From positions 26,217,876 to 26,281,875 of the forward strand of contig NC_080717.1 in the NCBI RefSeq assembly GCF_019097595.1: a stretch of 64,000 bases of DNA, read 5' to 3'. The translations under genes and the position numbers were made by a program. Shown here piece after piece: positions 15,101 through 25,641 of this stretch (within the stretch, counting starts at the first letter, position 1; every line of letters begins with the position of its first letter). Source of the DNA: Hemibagrus wyckioides. Its lineage: Eukaryota > Chordata > Actinopteri > Siluriformes > Bagridae. The notes below the pieces were generated by a model. The model ran no database searches. It had not been told where the DNA came from and saw nothing but the letters and a program-made list of their open reading frames with translations.

Positions 15101-18100
15101 ACAAAAGCCATAGCCAACTTCTTGCATAAACTCCGCAAGGGAACTCTCCATCATGGTCTTGGCTAACTCTCCAGAGTCTGGTAGGATCCTGTCCATGAGA
15201 ATGTCCCGTTTCTCAGGGTACAGCAGTGGTGCAAGCACCACAGGGCAACGCTCCTGCGGGAAATCTAAAACAAGATGGAAACATGGGTTGAGTACAGCGC
15301 ACAATGTTTGATGCTAAAGGATCGAAACTCTAGATCTACGAAACCAAGCAGGTTGCGTACCTCTGCACAGTGTTTTGAGGAAGGCGTCGATCTGTTCTTG
15401 CCCGACTCCGCTGGAGCCTTTCTGCCCAAACAGGAGGTGTGAGAGCAGCAGGTGCAGAGCCTCTATGGCAATGTCCTGGAAGCCACCTTCCTGGCTACCT
15501 CCGAGGTCGGCGTCCACGTACGAGCGCAGGAGATCAGGTAGCTTCTGCTTTACAAACTGAGCCGCTACAATACAGCGCAGGGAGATGTTTAAAAGGTTTG
15601 TTTAAAAGTTTAATCACGTTATTAAAAAGACTACAAAGGAAACACTTACCAAACCCTCGAAGGTCTGCGGTACTCGAGTTCAAAAGAGCAAGGCCAAAGA
15701 TCACCTGGTCCAAAACAGAACGTATATTATGCAAGATGCTCAAGATCAGATGAGGTGTATATTAAAACCTATAACCCAATAAAGCTTTTCTCACCTCCTG
15801 AACCTTGCTTAGTTTGAGAACTTTACTTAGTTGAGGAAACAAATGTGGCGAAGGCTTCAAACTCTGAGAATCATGAAAAAAAAAAAGAAAAGTTCAGGTC
15901 AATGCGATCGGTAACACTCGACTAGAGCTGCGACCGGAAAGAGGGCCACTCGTACCTTCTGATAGTGCAGAGGATTGTCAATGGCGTAGCAGAGAGTTGA
16001 AATAAAATTTGGCTTCGTGATAAGGGACACACACTCCTGGATCAGAAATTGTGTCTTTGAAGACAAACAAAAACATGATACTCAAGACAGGAAGCGCAAC
16101 ATTTATACAAGTACATCATTTACACTAGTACATCAATCACTTTAAGTAACAAACTACAGTACATTTATCATGATGTTCAAGATTCAGTTTGTAGTGTAAC
16201 ATTTTCAATGTCTTATTGCCCAGCTACACTGCAAAATGTGTGACCATTTTTAAAGCATGTTGCACAAAGTGGCAAGTGGGAACAAGCCCTGAAATAAAAC
16301 TTGTACAAATATAACTGCCTGCTCAAGGTTAAAAATAAATCATGAGGGATCCGGCCTAATCTGGCAACATTAAGCAAGACGCTGATGACATTCAGACACA
16401 CAAATCTCAGCGCAGAGAACTTTTTAAACTTCTGTGTCCAAGTTAAGTCTTCAAAATGTTATTTATACCCTTTATATTTGTATACTTTTGTTAGAATTAG
16501 GAATATCTGGCCAAAGAAAAATAGATATATAACGCGAATATATGAAAATTTGGCTGGATTATGATTTAGAACATTTGAAACAGTAAGACAGGGAAAATCA
16601 CCACAAAACTGGTTACCTGGTGGAAATCTTTGCCACTGCTTTTACCATCGCCACTAAAATCCACATGGGAAAAGAGACAGCGTAATAGATGTCTGTCTGC
16701 CTCAGGGCCGTGACGATTCACAATCTAAAAGAGATAACGAGGATGTTTCTCGTCAGATGTTCATCACAACGTTACAGGTTCAGTGTTTATATCCTGGTAT
16801 AAGAACCATCACAATGTGAAACATCTTGCGCTTTAAAACACCAAATATGAGAAATTATATATGAATTATATGAAAGTATAATTAGTAAATTTGATAAAAG
16901 TAAAACTAGAAGCTATTATGCAGTATTCTTACTCCTAAAAACTTTTTGCATAAGGCAAGGATGGCAGTTTATTTACTGGTAACCGGTTAGTTGGCTGATC
17001 AATCTTAATACAACAGTTTACAGCAAATACACTGATCAGGCATAACATTACAACCACCTGCCTAATAGTGTTGGTCCCCCTTTTGCTGCCAAAACAGGCC
17101 TGACCCGTCAAAGCATGGACTCCACTAGATCCCTGAAGGTGTGCTGTGGTATCTGGCACCAAGATCCTTTAAGTCCTCCAAGTTGCAAGGTGGGGTCTCC
17201 ATGGGTCCCACATCGCAACTTACAACACTTAAAGGATACTTTTAATAGATACTGACCACTGCAGACCGGAAACACCCAACAAGAGCTACAGTTTTGGAGA
17301 TGCACTGATCCAGTCGTCTAGCCATCTTGCCCATTTTTCCTGCTTCTATCATCAACTTTGAGGACAAAATGTTCACTTGCTGCCTAATATATCCCACCCA
17401 CTAACAGGTGCAATGATCAGTCTTATTCACTTCACCTGGCACATGTTATGCCTGATCAGTGTACATTTGTGCTTCTCTCTTTTTCCCCCACAATGCATGA
17501 ATATATTTAATTACAAAAATGGAAACTTTAATCATTAATAAGCTCTTCTAGTGCTTGAATGGTCAGTTTACGTAACCACAGTAAAAAAACCACAGTAAAA
17601 AAGTCTGCCTGTAAATATCATTTAGAAATAAAAATCTGTCCGACTAATATATACACCCACTTAAAGAACATTTATGAAATAAATCTGTACTGCACTATGG
17701 CATTCATTTTTAGTTAAAGTCGGCCCTGGACAGAGCGCTTGCAAGTGATTCTAATCGCTTCAAGACAAGCTGTGCTAAGGGTTGCATCTAAACTGTGTCG
17801 GGGCGAAAGATTCGTTTCTGCAGAAATTAGCTCACACAACATATCGATTGCATCCAAGACCAAACGAAGCAAAGTTTCTGAAAACAACTAAGTCATTAAA
17901 TAGAAAATAAACAGGATTAAGAATTGTACATATCGACTTCCATGAGTGCACAATATCTTCAGCTTCTTAAAAAAACGTTCTGTAACTTGTCTGCAATTTA
18001 ATTTCACTTGTTTTATATCACGCTCTCATGCAGATGCAGCAGAAAAGCGTACACTGTGCATGTACTGCTCTTAAATCCTCCGGTTCAAAGTGCACTGAGA

Positions 18101-18480
18101 ACAAAGATTTAGGGTAAGACCCAAGTGCCACGTTCCATATTTTCACCCTCTCTAGTGCTCAGTAGGCAGCTCTCAATGTTAACACTGAGGTGTTTGATTT
18201 ACACTGCCTGTGTGCGGATGGGAATTATTATTATTATTTATGGTTATCTCCTCTAGGTGTGTAGACATTCAGTGAATGAAGAAATGAGATTCAATGTGAT
18301 ATGCGTTCACCTCAAGAGAGGGGGGAAAAAAAAGGGTTGCATTAAAGCCAGTTATCAGAGTGCACATCACAAACTCACATGCTGTATTTCTTGCTGGCTG
18401 GCTCTGTAGTTTTTCTTGGTTAAATTGTCCACCAGGTAGCTGATTTGAGACAAAGCCAGCGAGAGCGAGTCAAGATTCAT
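15..18480 (-). CDS. cnot1: CCR4-NOT transcription complex subunit 1, 3'-truncated by window edge
   Basis: CNOT1 is the large HEAT-repeat scaffold of the CCR4-NOT complex. It holds the CAF1/CCR4 deadenylases, CNOT9, CNOT2/CNOT3 and CNOT10/11 and controls mRNA deadenylation and decay, mainly in the cytoplasm. Forty-three coding exons join in phase into 2,145 codons with no stop or frameshift. The translation matches vertebrate CNOT1 almost continuously, from [20 protein letters not shown] to the exon ending PDPFTPNLK. The vertebrate protein is about 2,376 residues, so roughly the last 230 are off the window. All introns I checked are GT-AG. The start is the first Met of the conserved N-terminus, preceded by a spliced 5'-UTR exon. 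The five entries below list exons by region. Identity is close to certain; single boundaries could shift by a few bases, notably at the tandem acceptor near 3182-3188. Confidence 0.97.
3431..5377 (-). CDS. cnot1: cnot1 exons 29-33: CNOT9-binding (DUF3819) region
   Basis: Exons 5247-5377, 4087-4383, 3843-3983, 3656-3760 and 3431-3550 encode residues ~1327-1591. The first carries an Ala/Thr/Pro-rich linker and then [17 protein letters not shown]. The others form the helical bundle that in the family binds CNOT9 and through it GW182, Nanos and Roquin. The 297-nt exon 30 contains [20 protein letters not shown] and [18 protein letters not shown]. The intron 4384-5246 holds a SINE on the same strand. 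Confidence 0.95.
4690..4896 (-). mobile_element. tRNA-derived SINE in a cnot1 intron
   Basis: Read on the minus strand, the copy begins with a tRNA-like head (GTGGCTCAAGTGGTTAAGGC), continues through CTGCCACTGTTGGGCCCTTGAG and ends near GGGATATGTGATCAAAAGA. The same order of blocks recurs at 37017-37219 and 55770-55985, so these are three copies of one SINE family. It lies sense to cnot1. Confidence 0.7.
5542..8205 (-). CDS. cnot1: cnot1 exons 22-28: Thr-rich linker and MIF4G domain (CAF1 docking)
   Basis: Exons 7975-8205, 6983-7123, 6714-6893, 6508-6624, 6286-6396, 5812-5889 and 5542-5719 encode residues ~982-1326. Exon 22 has an alternating Ala/Gln stretch followed by a run of eight threonines. 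From about residue 1070 the sequence is the MIF4G fold, which binds the CAF1 (CNOT7/8) nuclease and, in mammals, DDX6. Recognisable segments are [39 protein letters not shown] and [14 protein letters not shown]. The 78-nt exon 27 starts at the TTAAG acceptor at 5890-5892 rather than at the TTTTCAG a few bases further into the exon, because only that choice restores [10 protein letters not shown]. Confidence 0.95.
8345..12019 (-). CDS. cnot1: cnot1 exons 16-21: linker and central HEAT (tristetraprolin-binding) region
   Basis: Exons 11875-12019, 11572-11773, 9638-9763, 9160-9284, 8706-8992 and 8345-8423 encode residues ~660-981. The first three are a low-complexity Ser/Pro/Gly-rich linker (for example [20 protein letters not shown]). 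The rest is the compact central helical domain that in mammals docks tristetraprolin-type RNA-binding proteins; exon 20 carries [20 protein letters not shown]. The 3' end of exon 18 reads TFQH plus T before a GTAGGT donor, giving QHSDLSQ across the junction where mammals have QQTDLSQ. That donor is the least certain in this block. Confidence 0.94.
9764..11571 (-). other. cnot1 intron 17, nothing recognised
   Basis: This 1.8 kb AT-rich intron has no exon of cnot1 and no open frame resembling a known family. I looked for box H/ACA snoRNA features because mammalian CNOT1 introns host such RNAs, and found none I could defend. Confidence 0.5.
12635..18480 (-). CDS. cnot1: cnot1 exons 1-15: N-terminal HEAT region
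   Basis: Coding exons in transcript order: 18379-18480 (with ATG), 16617-16724, 15956-16054, 15795-15863, 15650-15704, 15361-15564, 15096-15264, 14887-15013, 14695-14805, 14415-14585, 13954-14081, 13620-13860, 13078-13197, 12865-12987 and 12635-12786. They encode residues 1 to about 660. In the family this helical region binds the CNOT10-CNOT11 module. Diagnostic stretches include [35 protein letters not shown] and [14 protein letters not shown]. Exon 5 is only 55 nt. Split codons agree at every junction; for example, TG in exon 11 plus G in exon 12 restores the Trp before [10 protein letters not shown]. Confidence 0.95.
17030..17461. mobile_element. Internally deleted Tc1/mariner-like element (432 bp) with TA flanks
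   Basis: Left end CACTGATCAGGCATAACATT and right end ATGTTATGCCTGATCAGTG are terminal inverted repeats, each next to a TA dinucleotide, the Tc1/mariner target. Inside, an antisense fragment of the transposase C-terminus survives (frames resembling [17 protein letters not shown] and [12 protein letters not shown]). An internal palindrome lies at about 17164-17237. The element is non-autonomous, in cnot1 intron 2. Related copies are at 23328, 42644 and 63646. Confidence 0.8.
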
Positions 18481-18679
18481 TGCTGGTCGGGGCGGAAGCA
18501 GGCGGCCGAGCCCGGCGCAAAATCACCATTATTCCCCTTTAGTCACTTCAGTGATAGGTTACTTCTGCTCCCCTCCCCCCCCACTGGCGCCAAAGTAGTG
18601 TCCGTGCGTTCCGGCAAGGTCCGTATCAGTGGGTCGTGATTCAGCGTGCGGTCCCTCAATGCGAGTGCCGGTTGGACAT
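18481..18679 (-). other. cnot1: cnot1 5'-UTR part of the first coding exon
   Basis: Upstream of the cnot1 start codon the exon probably extends to 18679. There the minus strand has a CT-rich tract (about 18685-18720) followed by CGCCCAG, a good 3' splice site. This implies a non-coding first exon further upstream, as in mammalian CNOT1. The UTR is GC-rich relative to its surroundings and contains one short uORF. Confidence 0.7.
18656..18679 (-). CDS. Short upstream ORF (MSNRHSH) in the cnot1 leader
   Basis: Directly after the inferred 3' splice site the minus strand reads ATG TCC AAC CGG CAC TCG CAT TGA, a 7-codon ORF ending about 175 nt before the main start. It could lower initiation at the cnot1 ATG if this exon boundary is right. 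Translation is inferred only. Confidence 0.35.
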   Translation of the reverse strand: MSNRHSH

Positions 18680-19554
18680 CTGGGCGAATTTGAAGGAAAA
18701 AGAAAGAAAGAAGGAAAGTGAATACAAAACAAGGCAGTGAAATTATTTCAAGCTAAAGTATTTTAATTGATTGCGCGATAAAACACACAGTACATAGTTC
18801 ACATACTAAATCTACAAAACTCATAACACAAAGTAATATAATGTTTATCTACACAAAATCAAAAAATGAAATGTTTTGATACAACAAAAACTTAACGTAA
18901 AAAACAAAAAAAAAAGTAGTTAGCTCAGTATCTTTGATGTGTGCCTGTTGGCCAAAAAAAGCCCTATAAACAAATACAATGTTTAAAACGTGTTAGGGTT
19001 ATTAAACCCTCCGCCGGTCAAGCAAAGCTCGACGAACACAAATGCCAAGAGTCATACCTTTAATGTAAATCTGAAACAGGAAACAAATAGGTGTAATGAA
19101 AGCAATAGCAGAGCTGATGTTTTGCATAACTCCGTAATAATGCTGACTTGGCACAGGCTCCTAAAGCAGTGCGATTCAAGCCGTTTTAAGATTACCAACA
19201 GTCACAACAGTATGACATGATTACATCACAGCCGATTTCCGTAACAGGCTGCATGATATCCGTTTTCAGCGTCTGATTTAAAGCTCTTCCAATGACTGAC
19301 CTGAACGATAAAGATTTCACCCATGGCAGAGAAATTCTTTCTTTAAAGTGAGGCTGAGAAGTTTATTTTTCCTGCCTATCTCCACTAGCAAATTTTATAC
19401 TTCTGCAATCCTGTCTGTGTTCACTTTCAGATGAGCGAAATATACTGGACATCACCAGGATACCGTGGGTCAGCTTGTTTGGGTCTCGATGGAAACAATC
19501 TGGACCTCGCATGTTTTACTGACCTCATGACCAAAACCAACTCTTACGACGTTC

Positions 19555-19653
19555 AATTCCTGTAGCTGGCTTTAAGGATGTTGGGATTGGCCATCACATC
19601 TCCATACTGAGTAGGGACGCTTCGATACCAGTACTGGAACTGGGCATCTGTAG
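19555..19653 (-). CDS. Unidentified coding-like terminal exon inside cnot1 intron 1
   Basis: After a TTCTACAG acceptor at 19654-19655 the minus strand stays open for about 31 codons, containing QFQYWYRSVPTQYG and ending NPNILKASYRN followed by TGA at about 19558-19560. Codon choice and amino-acid content look like a real protein C-terminus rather than random AT-rich intron. A minus-strand AATAAA lies about 200 nt downstream (near 19358). I do not recognise the family. It could be the last exon of a nested gene, an alternative transcript end or a retrocopy remnant. Confidence 0.4.
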
Positions 19654-21119
19654 AATACTGTGGTCATTTAGATGTAAAAAGCACTACACGAAGAAAGCCA
19701 AGTGTAAATCGCCATACTAATGACAGATGAAATTAGACGTCCGTGGCGTATTTCACGATTACAGACAGCGATAAAGGCAACTCCAAACCTGATGATAAAA
19801 AATATCAAGAGGACGAACTTTGGCATCTTCCTACAAAACAAGAACCTGGACGATGGACAAACTTCTTTAAGGAGTATCTTTAATTACAAGAGTCTGGCAA
19901 AATGAACAGCACAGTGAGGCGAGCACTGAGCACCAAGACGTGTGCACTCCATTTCAAGGTCAACACCTCATACTCATTTTAACAGCAGGGACTGTCAACA
20001 CTGCTTTGCACACTTAAGCCCTATTCGAACTGGATTAGGTTAATACACCTCTACCCAGTGATAACACGCTCACAAATGGACAGCGATAAAGCTAAAAAAA
20101 AAAGTTGGGAGTTGGTTGCATTCCTACGAACCCGGCTGTTCTTGCAGCGTGATCCGGCATACGAGAGTAGGAAGTAGAAACAGGCTGTTATTTCAGTTTC
20201 AGCGAATCAGCACTTAAACTATGATCTGAAAACACTATTTCGAAACACAATGAATGACGTACAAATCCATCGTTCTGTTCTGCAATTCAGGGAAGCGTTT
20301 AATATCAGAGGAAAAAGTCTTTGATGCGCAGGATACGGAAGTAAATACACCAAACAGCAGACGAGCATCTTTCCCCCAAAACACTTTGAAACTAAAATAC
20401 TTTATTAATGTTGTATTGCATTTTTAAATCATTTTTCATTTCGAGTCATCCTGGTCATTTCACTACTGTCCAGGACGTGTATACGTGTAAATAAAATGTA
20501 CTACAGGATTCCTACTGATAAACTAAACCCATCTGAATAGGGCTTGAGGTTGGTCATCTAGTACATCAACAAATAACAGAAAATGGTATAAATGCATCCG
20601 TAGTACTGATAAAATCCAAATCCTTTGTAGATCGCCTCAATGAAACAAAAAAAGAAAAAAAAACATTTGTTGGTCAATAAGTTTTAAACAGTGATGCCAA
20701 GACACAGCACTGTTACAACAGCTCACAAAACACAAACCTGAAACAGCACTCGCTGACAAACATTTAATATTCATATGCTGGACTTGGAATAAAACAAGAA
20801 AACGTATAAACGTGTCACGACATTTTTGGTTAGTGTAGTGTATTCGGAAATGAAAAAATGTTAAAGCTAGCATTAGTTAAGTCTATTGTTCAGACTTAGC
20901 CTATTAGCTCACTCGGCTTACCTTGCTAACAAGCCGCTCTAGCCAAGTTAGCTAGCAGGCTAGGCCAGGTGGCTGTTATCATAAAACAAATAAACTTTGG
21001 TTTTGTAATGATAAATAACATTAAACATTACATTTAGCGCGCAAAGTGAAAAGCAACTCCGCGTGCACTTCAGCTTGGTAGCTAAAGTATACGTTAATGT
21101 GAGGAAAAAAACATTTATA

Positions 21120-21480
21120 AAAAAAAAAAAGGTATAGCTAGCTAGCTAGCTAGGCGAGACAGGCTAGCTTTTGGGCCTACAAAAACTGGCTAGCAATGGC
21201 AACTAAAAGTGAAAATTTAAAAAAAGAAATAAAGACCAAGATATATTTATTTCACGTCACTTTGTCCTAGACGCTTCTGTGTGTTTGGAAAGTATGGAAG
21301 CTGCTTTTGTATGGCTAAATCTCACTGTGCTATGCTACGCTACGCTACACAGGAAGCTAGGCGACACGCTAGGCTCACGCTAGGCTCGCGCGAGATAACT
21401 AGCTATCGAGCTAGCCGGTCAGCCAGCAAGCAAGCTAGCTAGTTAGCTAGCTTTAGCAATGCACTGCTGCCATGAGCTAA
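21120..21480. repeat. GCTAGC/CTAG-rich tract beside the cnot1 promoter
   Basis: The stretch is dense in TAGC and GCTAG words, including runs at 21136-21152 and 21430-21455 and several GCTAGGC copies near 21350-21390. It is low-complexity and palindromic, with no coding signal. Confidence 0.5.
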
Positions 21481-21534
21481 CGTTAACGTAAGGCACTGAA
21501 ATGTTTGACAAGACAGCTCAAACACACAAATTAC

Positions 21535-21870
21535 CTCGAAAGCATACAAAATTACGGCTTGGTGATCATTTTTTCTCCAGGATTTCTCGTCTCCAAAAAG
21601 GAAAAAAAGATCTCGATAGGATTTTTTAAAAATAAAAAAGTCGGGTTTCTTTTTTTAGCCTCCCCCGAGTTTCTGTTTGATTTTTCAAAAATAAAATGGC
21701 GTCTGTGTCACAGGCTCGCGCGTGCCCGAGTGCAGCAGTCCTCTTATGCGCGCGCCCGAGCGCCGTGACACAGCAACCTATCAAATGATGCGCTCGCTCG
21801 TTCCCCCTCCTCCTCCCTGCCCCTGCGCGCGCACACACGCACCCGTCGCTGCGAATTTGCTAATTGGCTT
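21535..21870 (-). promoter_or_regulatory. cnot1: Probable cnot1 promoter and non-coding exon 1
   Basis: The minus strand has a good donor (CGAG before GTAATT) at 21533-21535, suiting a non-coding first exon running up to about 21.7-21.8 kb. The segment 21700-21850 is CpG-rich, unlike its AT-rich flanks. An AAAATGGCG motif (YY1-like) lies at 21693-21701, and a CCAAT box on the minus strand (ATTGG on plus) at 21863-21867. The transcription start itself is not determined. Confidence 0.5.
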
Positions 21871-22083
21871 AAAATAAATATATAAAAAAAATAAAACTAA
21901 TAACACTAGGTAAAATTTAAAATTTTGTCCCTTTCAGCGGAGGCAACAATTCTCTTTAAAATGTTAAAACGATGAAAAGTTAAGCGTAGAAAGACTACAA
22001 AGTATAAACACTAAAAGTTTCAAGTATGTAAAGGTTAAGATGTTAGTAGGTTAAAAACTTACTAAAATAGGTTAGCAGCATAA

Positions 22084-22905
22084 AGCTATTGCTAAATGGT
22101 TTCCCAGTTGGTTGCTAGGGTGTTGCTATGCTAACCCAGTCGGTTGCTAGGGTATTGCTAGGTGGTTGCAATCATATCTCAGCTGGTTGCTAGGGTGATG
22201 TGAAGTGGTTGCTATCATATTCCAGTTAGTTGCTAGGGTGTTTCTAGGTGGTTGCTATGCTAACTCATTCGGTTGTTAGGGTATTTTTTGATGATTGCTA
22301 TCACAATCCATTTAGTTAATATGGTTTTGCTAGATGGTTGCTATGATATTCCAGTTGGTTGCTAGGGTGTTGCTAGATAATTGCTATGATATTCCAGTTG
22401 GTTGCTATGGTGTTGCTAGGTGGTTGCTATACTAACCCAGTCAGTTGCTAGGGTATTGTTAGGTGGTTGCAACCATATCTCAGCTGGTTGCTAGGGTGAT
22501 GTAAATTGATTGCTATCATATTCCAGTTAGTTGCTAGGTGGTTGCTATGCTAACCCAGTCGGTTGCTAGGGTATTGTTTGGCGGTTGCTATCACAATCCA
22601 TTTAGTTGATATGGCTTTGCTAGATGGTTGCTATGATATTCTAGTTGGTTGCTAGGGTGTTGCTTAGTGGTTACTATGCTAACCCAGTCGGTTGCTAATG
22701 TATTGCTAGGTGGTTGCAACCATATCTCAGCTGGTTGCTAGGGTGTTGTAAAGTGGTTGCTATTATATTCCACTTAGTTGCTAAGGTGTTGCTAGGTGAT
22801 TGCTATGCAAACCATGTGGTTGCTAGGATGTTGCTAGGGTCTCAGTTGTTTGCTATGGTGGTTTTAGGAGCGGTCTCCATGATCCCAGGTGGTTGTAACT
22901 AGGCG
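22084..22905 (+). repeat. GGTTGCTAGGGTGTTGCTA minisatellite array
   Basis: About 820 bp built from diverged copies of GGTTGCTAGGGTGTTGCTAGG and GGTTGCTATGCTAACCCAGTC. The latter phrase recurs in the same order, which suggests a longer composite unit of roughly 200-300 bp. The open frames across it are by-products of the repeat. Confidence 0.85.
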
Positions 22906-22984
22906 GTTGATCCACTAAATTCCAGAAAGCGTATTATGATGTAAAAAATCACATGAGCAATATTACATCCATAGACTTTCTGAA

Positions 22985-23260
22985 TTTTCCAGCTCCTGGA
23001 TCTATCCTCACTCACACACTTTTCTGTAACCACTTTATCCCCATTAGGCCTGCCGTGTATCCGGAGTCTGTCCTAGAAACGTGGAGCACGAGGTGGGAAT
23101 TCACCATGGACGACAGGTCAGTCAGACACACACTCGGTCTCATGCACACCTGGGGGCATCTGGTTTGTCTTACTAACTCACCTACAAGCACATTTTTTGG
23201 GAGGTTTGAGGAAACCGGAGGAAACCCACACGGATCTGAGATCTCCGGATGAAAAATTCC
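22985..23260 (+). repeat. Interspersed repeat fragment
   Basis: Contains phrases common in fish interspersed repeats, such as GGAAACCGGAGGAAACCCACA near 23210-23230. The full element and its class cannot be settled here. Confidence 0.4.
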
Positions 23261-23327
23261 CATACATGTGACATCTGAAAATACTGCTTTATTTTAATTT
23301 GTTTGTTTACTGCTGATTGTTAGAATA

Positions 23328-23971
23328 TATCAGCCATAACATTATGACCACCTGCCTTATATTGTGTTGGTCCCCCTTTTGCTGCCAAAACAGCCCTGAC
23401 CCATCGAGGCATGGACTCCACTAGATCCCTGAAGGTGTGCTGTGGGATCTGACACCAAGATGTTAGCAGCAGATCCTTTAAGTCCTCTAAGTTGCGAGGT
23501 GGGGCCTCCATGGATTGGACTTGTTTGTTCAGCACATCCTATAGATGCTGGATTGGATTGAGATCTGGGGAACTTGGAGACCAAGTCAACACCTCAAACT
23601 GGTTGTTGTGCTCATCAAACAATTCCTGAACCATTTTTGCTTTGTATCACTGACCCTTAGCCATCTATGATCCTGTCACCAGTTCACCACTGTCCCTTCC
23701 TTAGGCCACTTTTGATACATACTGACCACTGCAGACCGGGAACACCCCACAAGAGCTGCAGTTCTGGAGATGCTCTGATCCAGTCGTCTAGACATCACAA
23801 TTTGGCCCTTCATCAAACTTGCTCCTTACGCTTGTCCATTTTTCCTGCTTCTAACACATCAACTTTGAGGATAACATGTTCACTTGCTGCCTAATATATC
23901 CCACCCACTAACAGGTGCCATGATGAGATCACGTCACCTCTTAGTGGTCATAATGTTACGCCTGATTGGTG
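23328..23971 (-). mobile_element. Deleted Tc1/mariner-like element with transposase 3' remnant (~644 bp)
   Basis: Ends match ATCAGCCATAACATTATGACC (left) and GGTCATAATGTTACGCCTGA (right, inverted), flanked by TA. On the minus strand, 23340-23584 encodes a decayed transposase C-terminus with LNKQVQSMEAPPRNLEDLKD, followed by VESMPRWVRAVLAAKGG. The DDE core has been lost and the plus-strand right half retains the region near the N-terminus. Same family as the copy at 17030. Confidence 0.85.
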
Positions 23972-23984
23972 TACATTAAAAACC

Positions 23985-24350
23985 ATGCCAAACAGATTCA
24001 GTGTAAAGTGCTTCACAGAGCTCACTTCACTAATGCTAAACTGGCTAAAATATTTCCTAACAGAAGTGGTGCATGCAACACCTGCATATGTTCCGGTCTT
24101 GCCCGATGTTAATGGGCTACTGGTTAGACATTTATGGAACGCTCTCACAGGCCATTAACACATTAAACACCACCGTTGCCCCTAGCGCCTTTGCCTTTGC
24201 CACCCTGTTGGCTAGGTGTGCCATCCACTTTAAAATGGATTCGAGAGGTATTGCAATGCATCCACATTACATAAAGAAATTAGACACTCTTCCAAAGGAT
24301 CAAAATCTGGAGTCCTATACCAGGTTTTATCGAGAACCTAACTGTAACAT
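23985..24350 (+). mobile_element. L1-like non-LTR retrotransposon 3' fragment
   Basis: Plus-strand frames show LHRAHFTNAKLAKIFPNRSG then, after a frameshift, HMFRSCPMLMGYWLDIYGTL. This is the order seen near the C-terminus of L1-type ORF2 (zinc-knuckle-like C..C..H..C area). It is broken and 5'-truncated and abuts the preceding Tc1 element. Confidence 0.6.
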
Positions 24351-24562
24351 CTTAACACCTGGTTTGTTTCTTGTTTCCTGTTCAGACATCCTGCCTCATT
24401 TTCTATCTGAGGTACTACATTTTGTATGTCTATGTAAAAATCATCATTAATATTATATCATTAATATTATATCATCATCTTCTGTATTGTTCAGAGTTTA
24501 TACCTCAGTGTTCTTAAATTCCTCGTGGATTGGTTCTGATTGATAGGCCCATATCACAGGTA

Positions 24563-24888
24563 ACACACACACACACACAGATTTGCAGTGTTCACTCATA
24601 AATCTTTTTAATATGTACAGGCCACATTGTACGACTGAAACATCTTATTGAAAACTCTGTTGAGACTTCTTACAGTGTGACAAACAATTTAACAAACGAA
24701 AATTAAATACAAAACAAAACAATAATAATAATAATAATAAAGAACAAGATTTCGGTATCAAAACTAGTGAAGGAACCAAGTCATCTTTCATTCTGTGTAA
24801 ATCTGAGTAGAACGAAAGGATATTGTAAAACAAAGAGAAATAAATAGTGTACAAGCAAAAGTACTGCATGATGATGATGATGATGATG
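24563..24888. repeat. Short CA, AAT and GAT microsatellites
   Basis: (CA)n at about 24563-24580, (AAT)n at 24720-24740 and (GAT)n at 24868-24888. The sequence between them is AT-rich with no recognised feature; it may belong to a long kdm7a 3' UTR. Confidence 0.7.
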
Positions 24889-25593
24889 TTACTGATATGG
24901 CAGGAAGTTTGTATAGAGGAAGGTGGAAGCGTGTAGTGTGGGGCAGATGTGTCTAAGAGGAAACGATTCATGCACCACATCACACACAAAAAAAAAATCA
25001 TCATTCCGACAGTACAGGAAACACACCCACTTTGGCTGGACTGGACAAATTAGCACCAGGATAAATAAAGGTTTGTTGATAAGTGAGCTCGATGACTTGA
25101 GAGACTCCGTCCTGTCATTTTCGGTTTCGAACCGGTCAAACACTGCGTGTGCAGATCCGTCCGTGTGACCAATAGAAAAAGCTGCGTGGCTTAAAAACAG
25201 TCCCATGAGCCCTGAGCGTTTCTGAAGTTCGACAAAACTGGAAAACGTGGAATACCTGGAAGCTTATGGGAGTCTTATTGCCTGAAAAAGTGTTGTTTAT
25301 TTCCCTGATAAATACTGATCAAATAAAGACGGTCGATTGGGAGGATGGTTTGCGTTGAACGCAGACAGAAGACCTCGAGTCTCCAAGACGTTGTCGGGTC
25401 AGAGCCCAGCTTCACCACGGAACACGGAAATGGATCTATTTGGCATTCGAGCAAAAGGGGCCGAATCCTTGAGCTTTAGCCTGACACAATTACCCGAGGT
25501 TTGTACAGACTGCACAGACACACACACACGCACAATAATCCAAACAAAATCCATGCATTTTTTTTTCTCCTCGCAGAAATTCAGACTTAGAAA

Positions 25594-25641
25594 AATAAAT
25601 ACTCTTGATTCTTTGTAAAAAAAAAAAAAAAAAAAAAAAAA
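25594..25641 (+). other. AATAAA followed by a 25-nt A tract
   Basis: An AATAAA at 25594-25599 is followed 17 nt later by a pure A run at 25617-25641 on the plus strand. That spacing is what a reverse-transcribed poly(A) tail would leave. No coding sequence was recognised upstream, so retrocopy origin is only a possibility. Confidence 0.35.

Noticed and set aside
16200..16440. Possible box H/ACA snoRNA in cnot1 intron 2-3 region (minus strand hairpin GGCA..ACAAG..CTTGT..TGCC)
   Set aside because: One hairpin with a pocket-like loop is visible, but no convincing H box or ACA box at the right spacing.
22084..22905. CRISPR-like regular repeats
   Set aside because: Units are diverged and directly abutting without unique spacers; vertebrate minisatellite, no cas genes.
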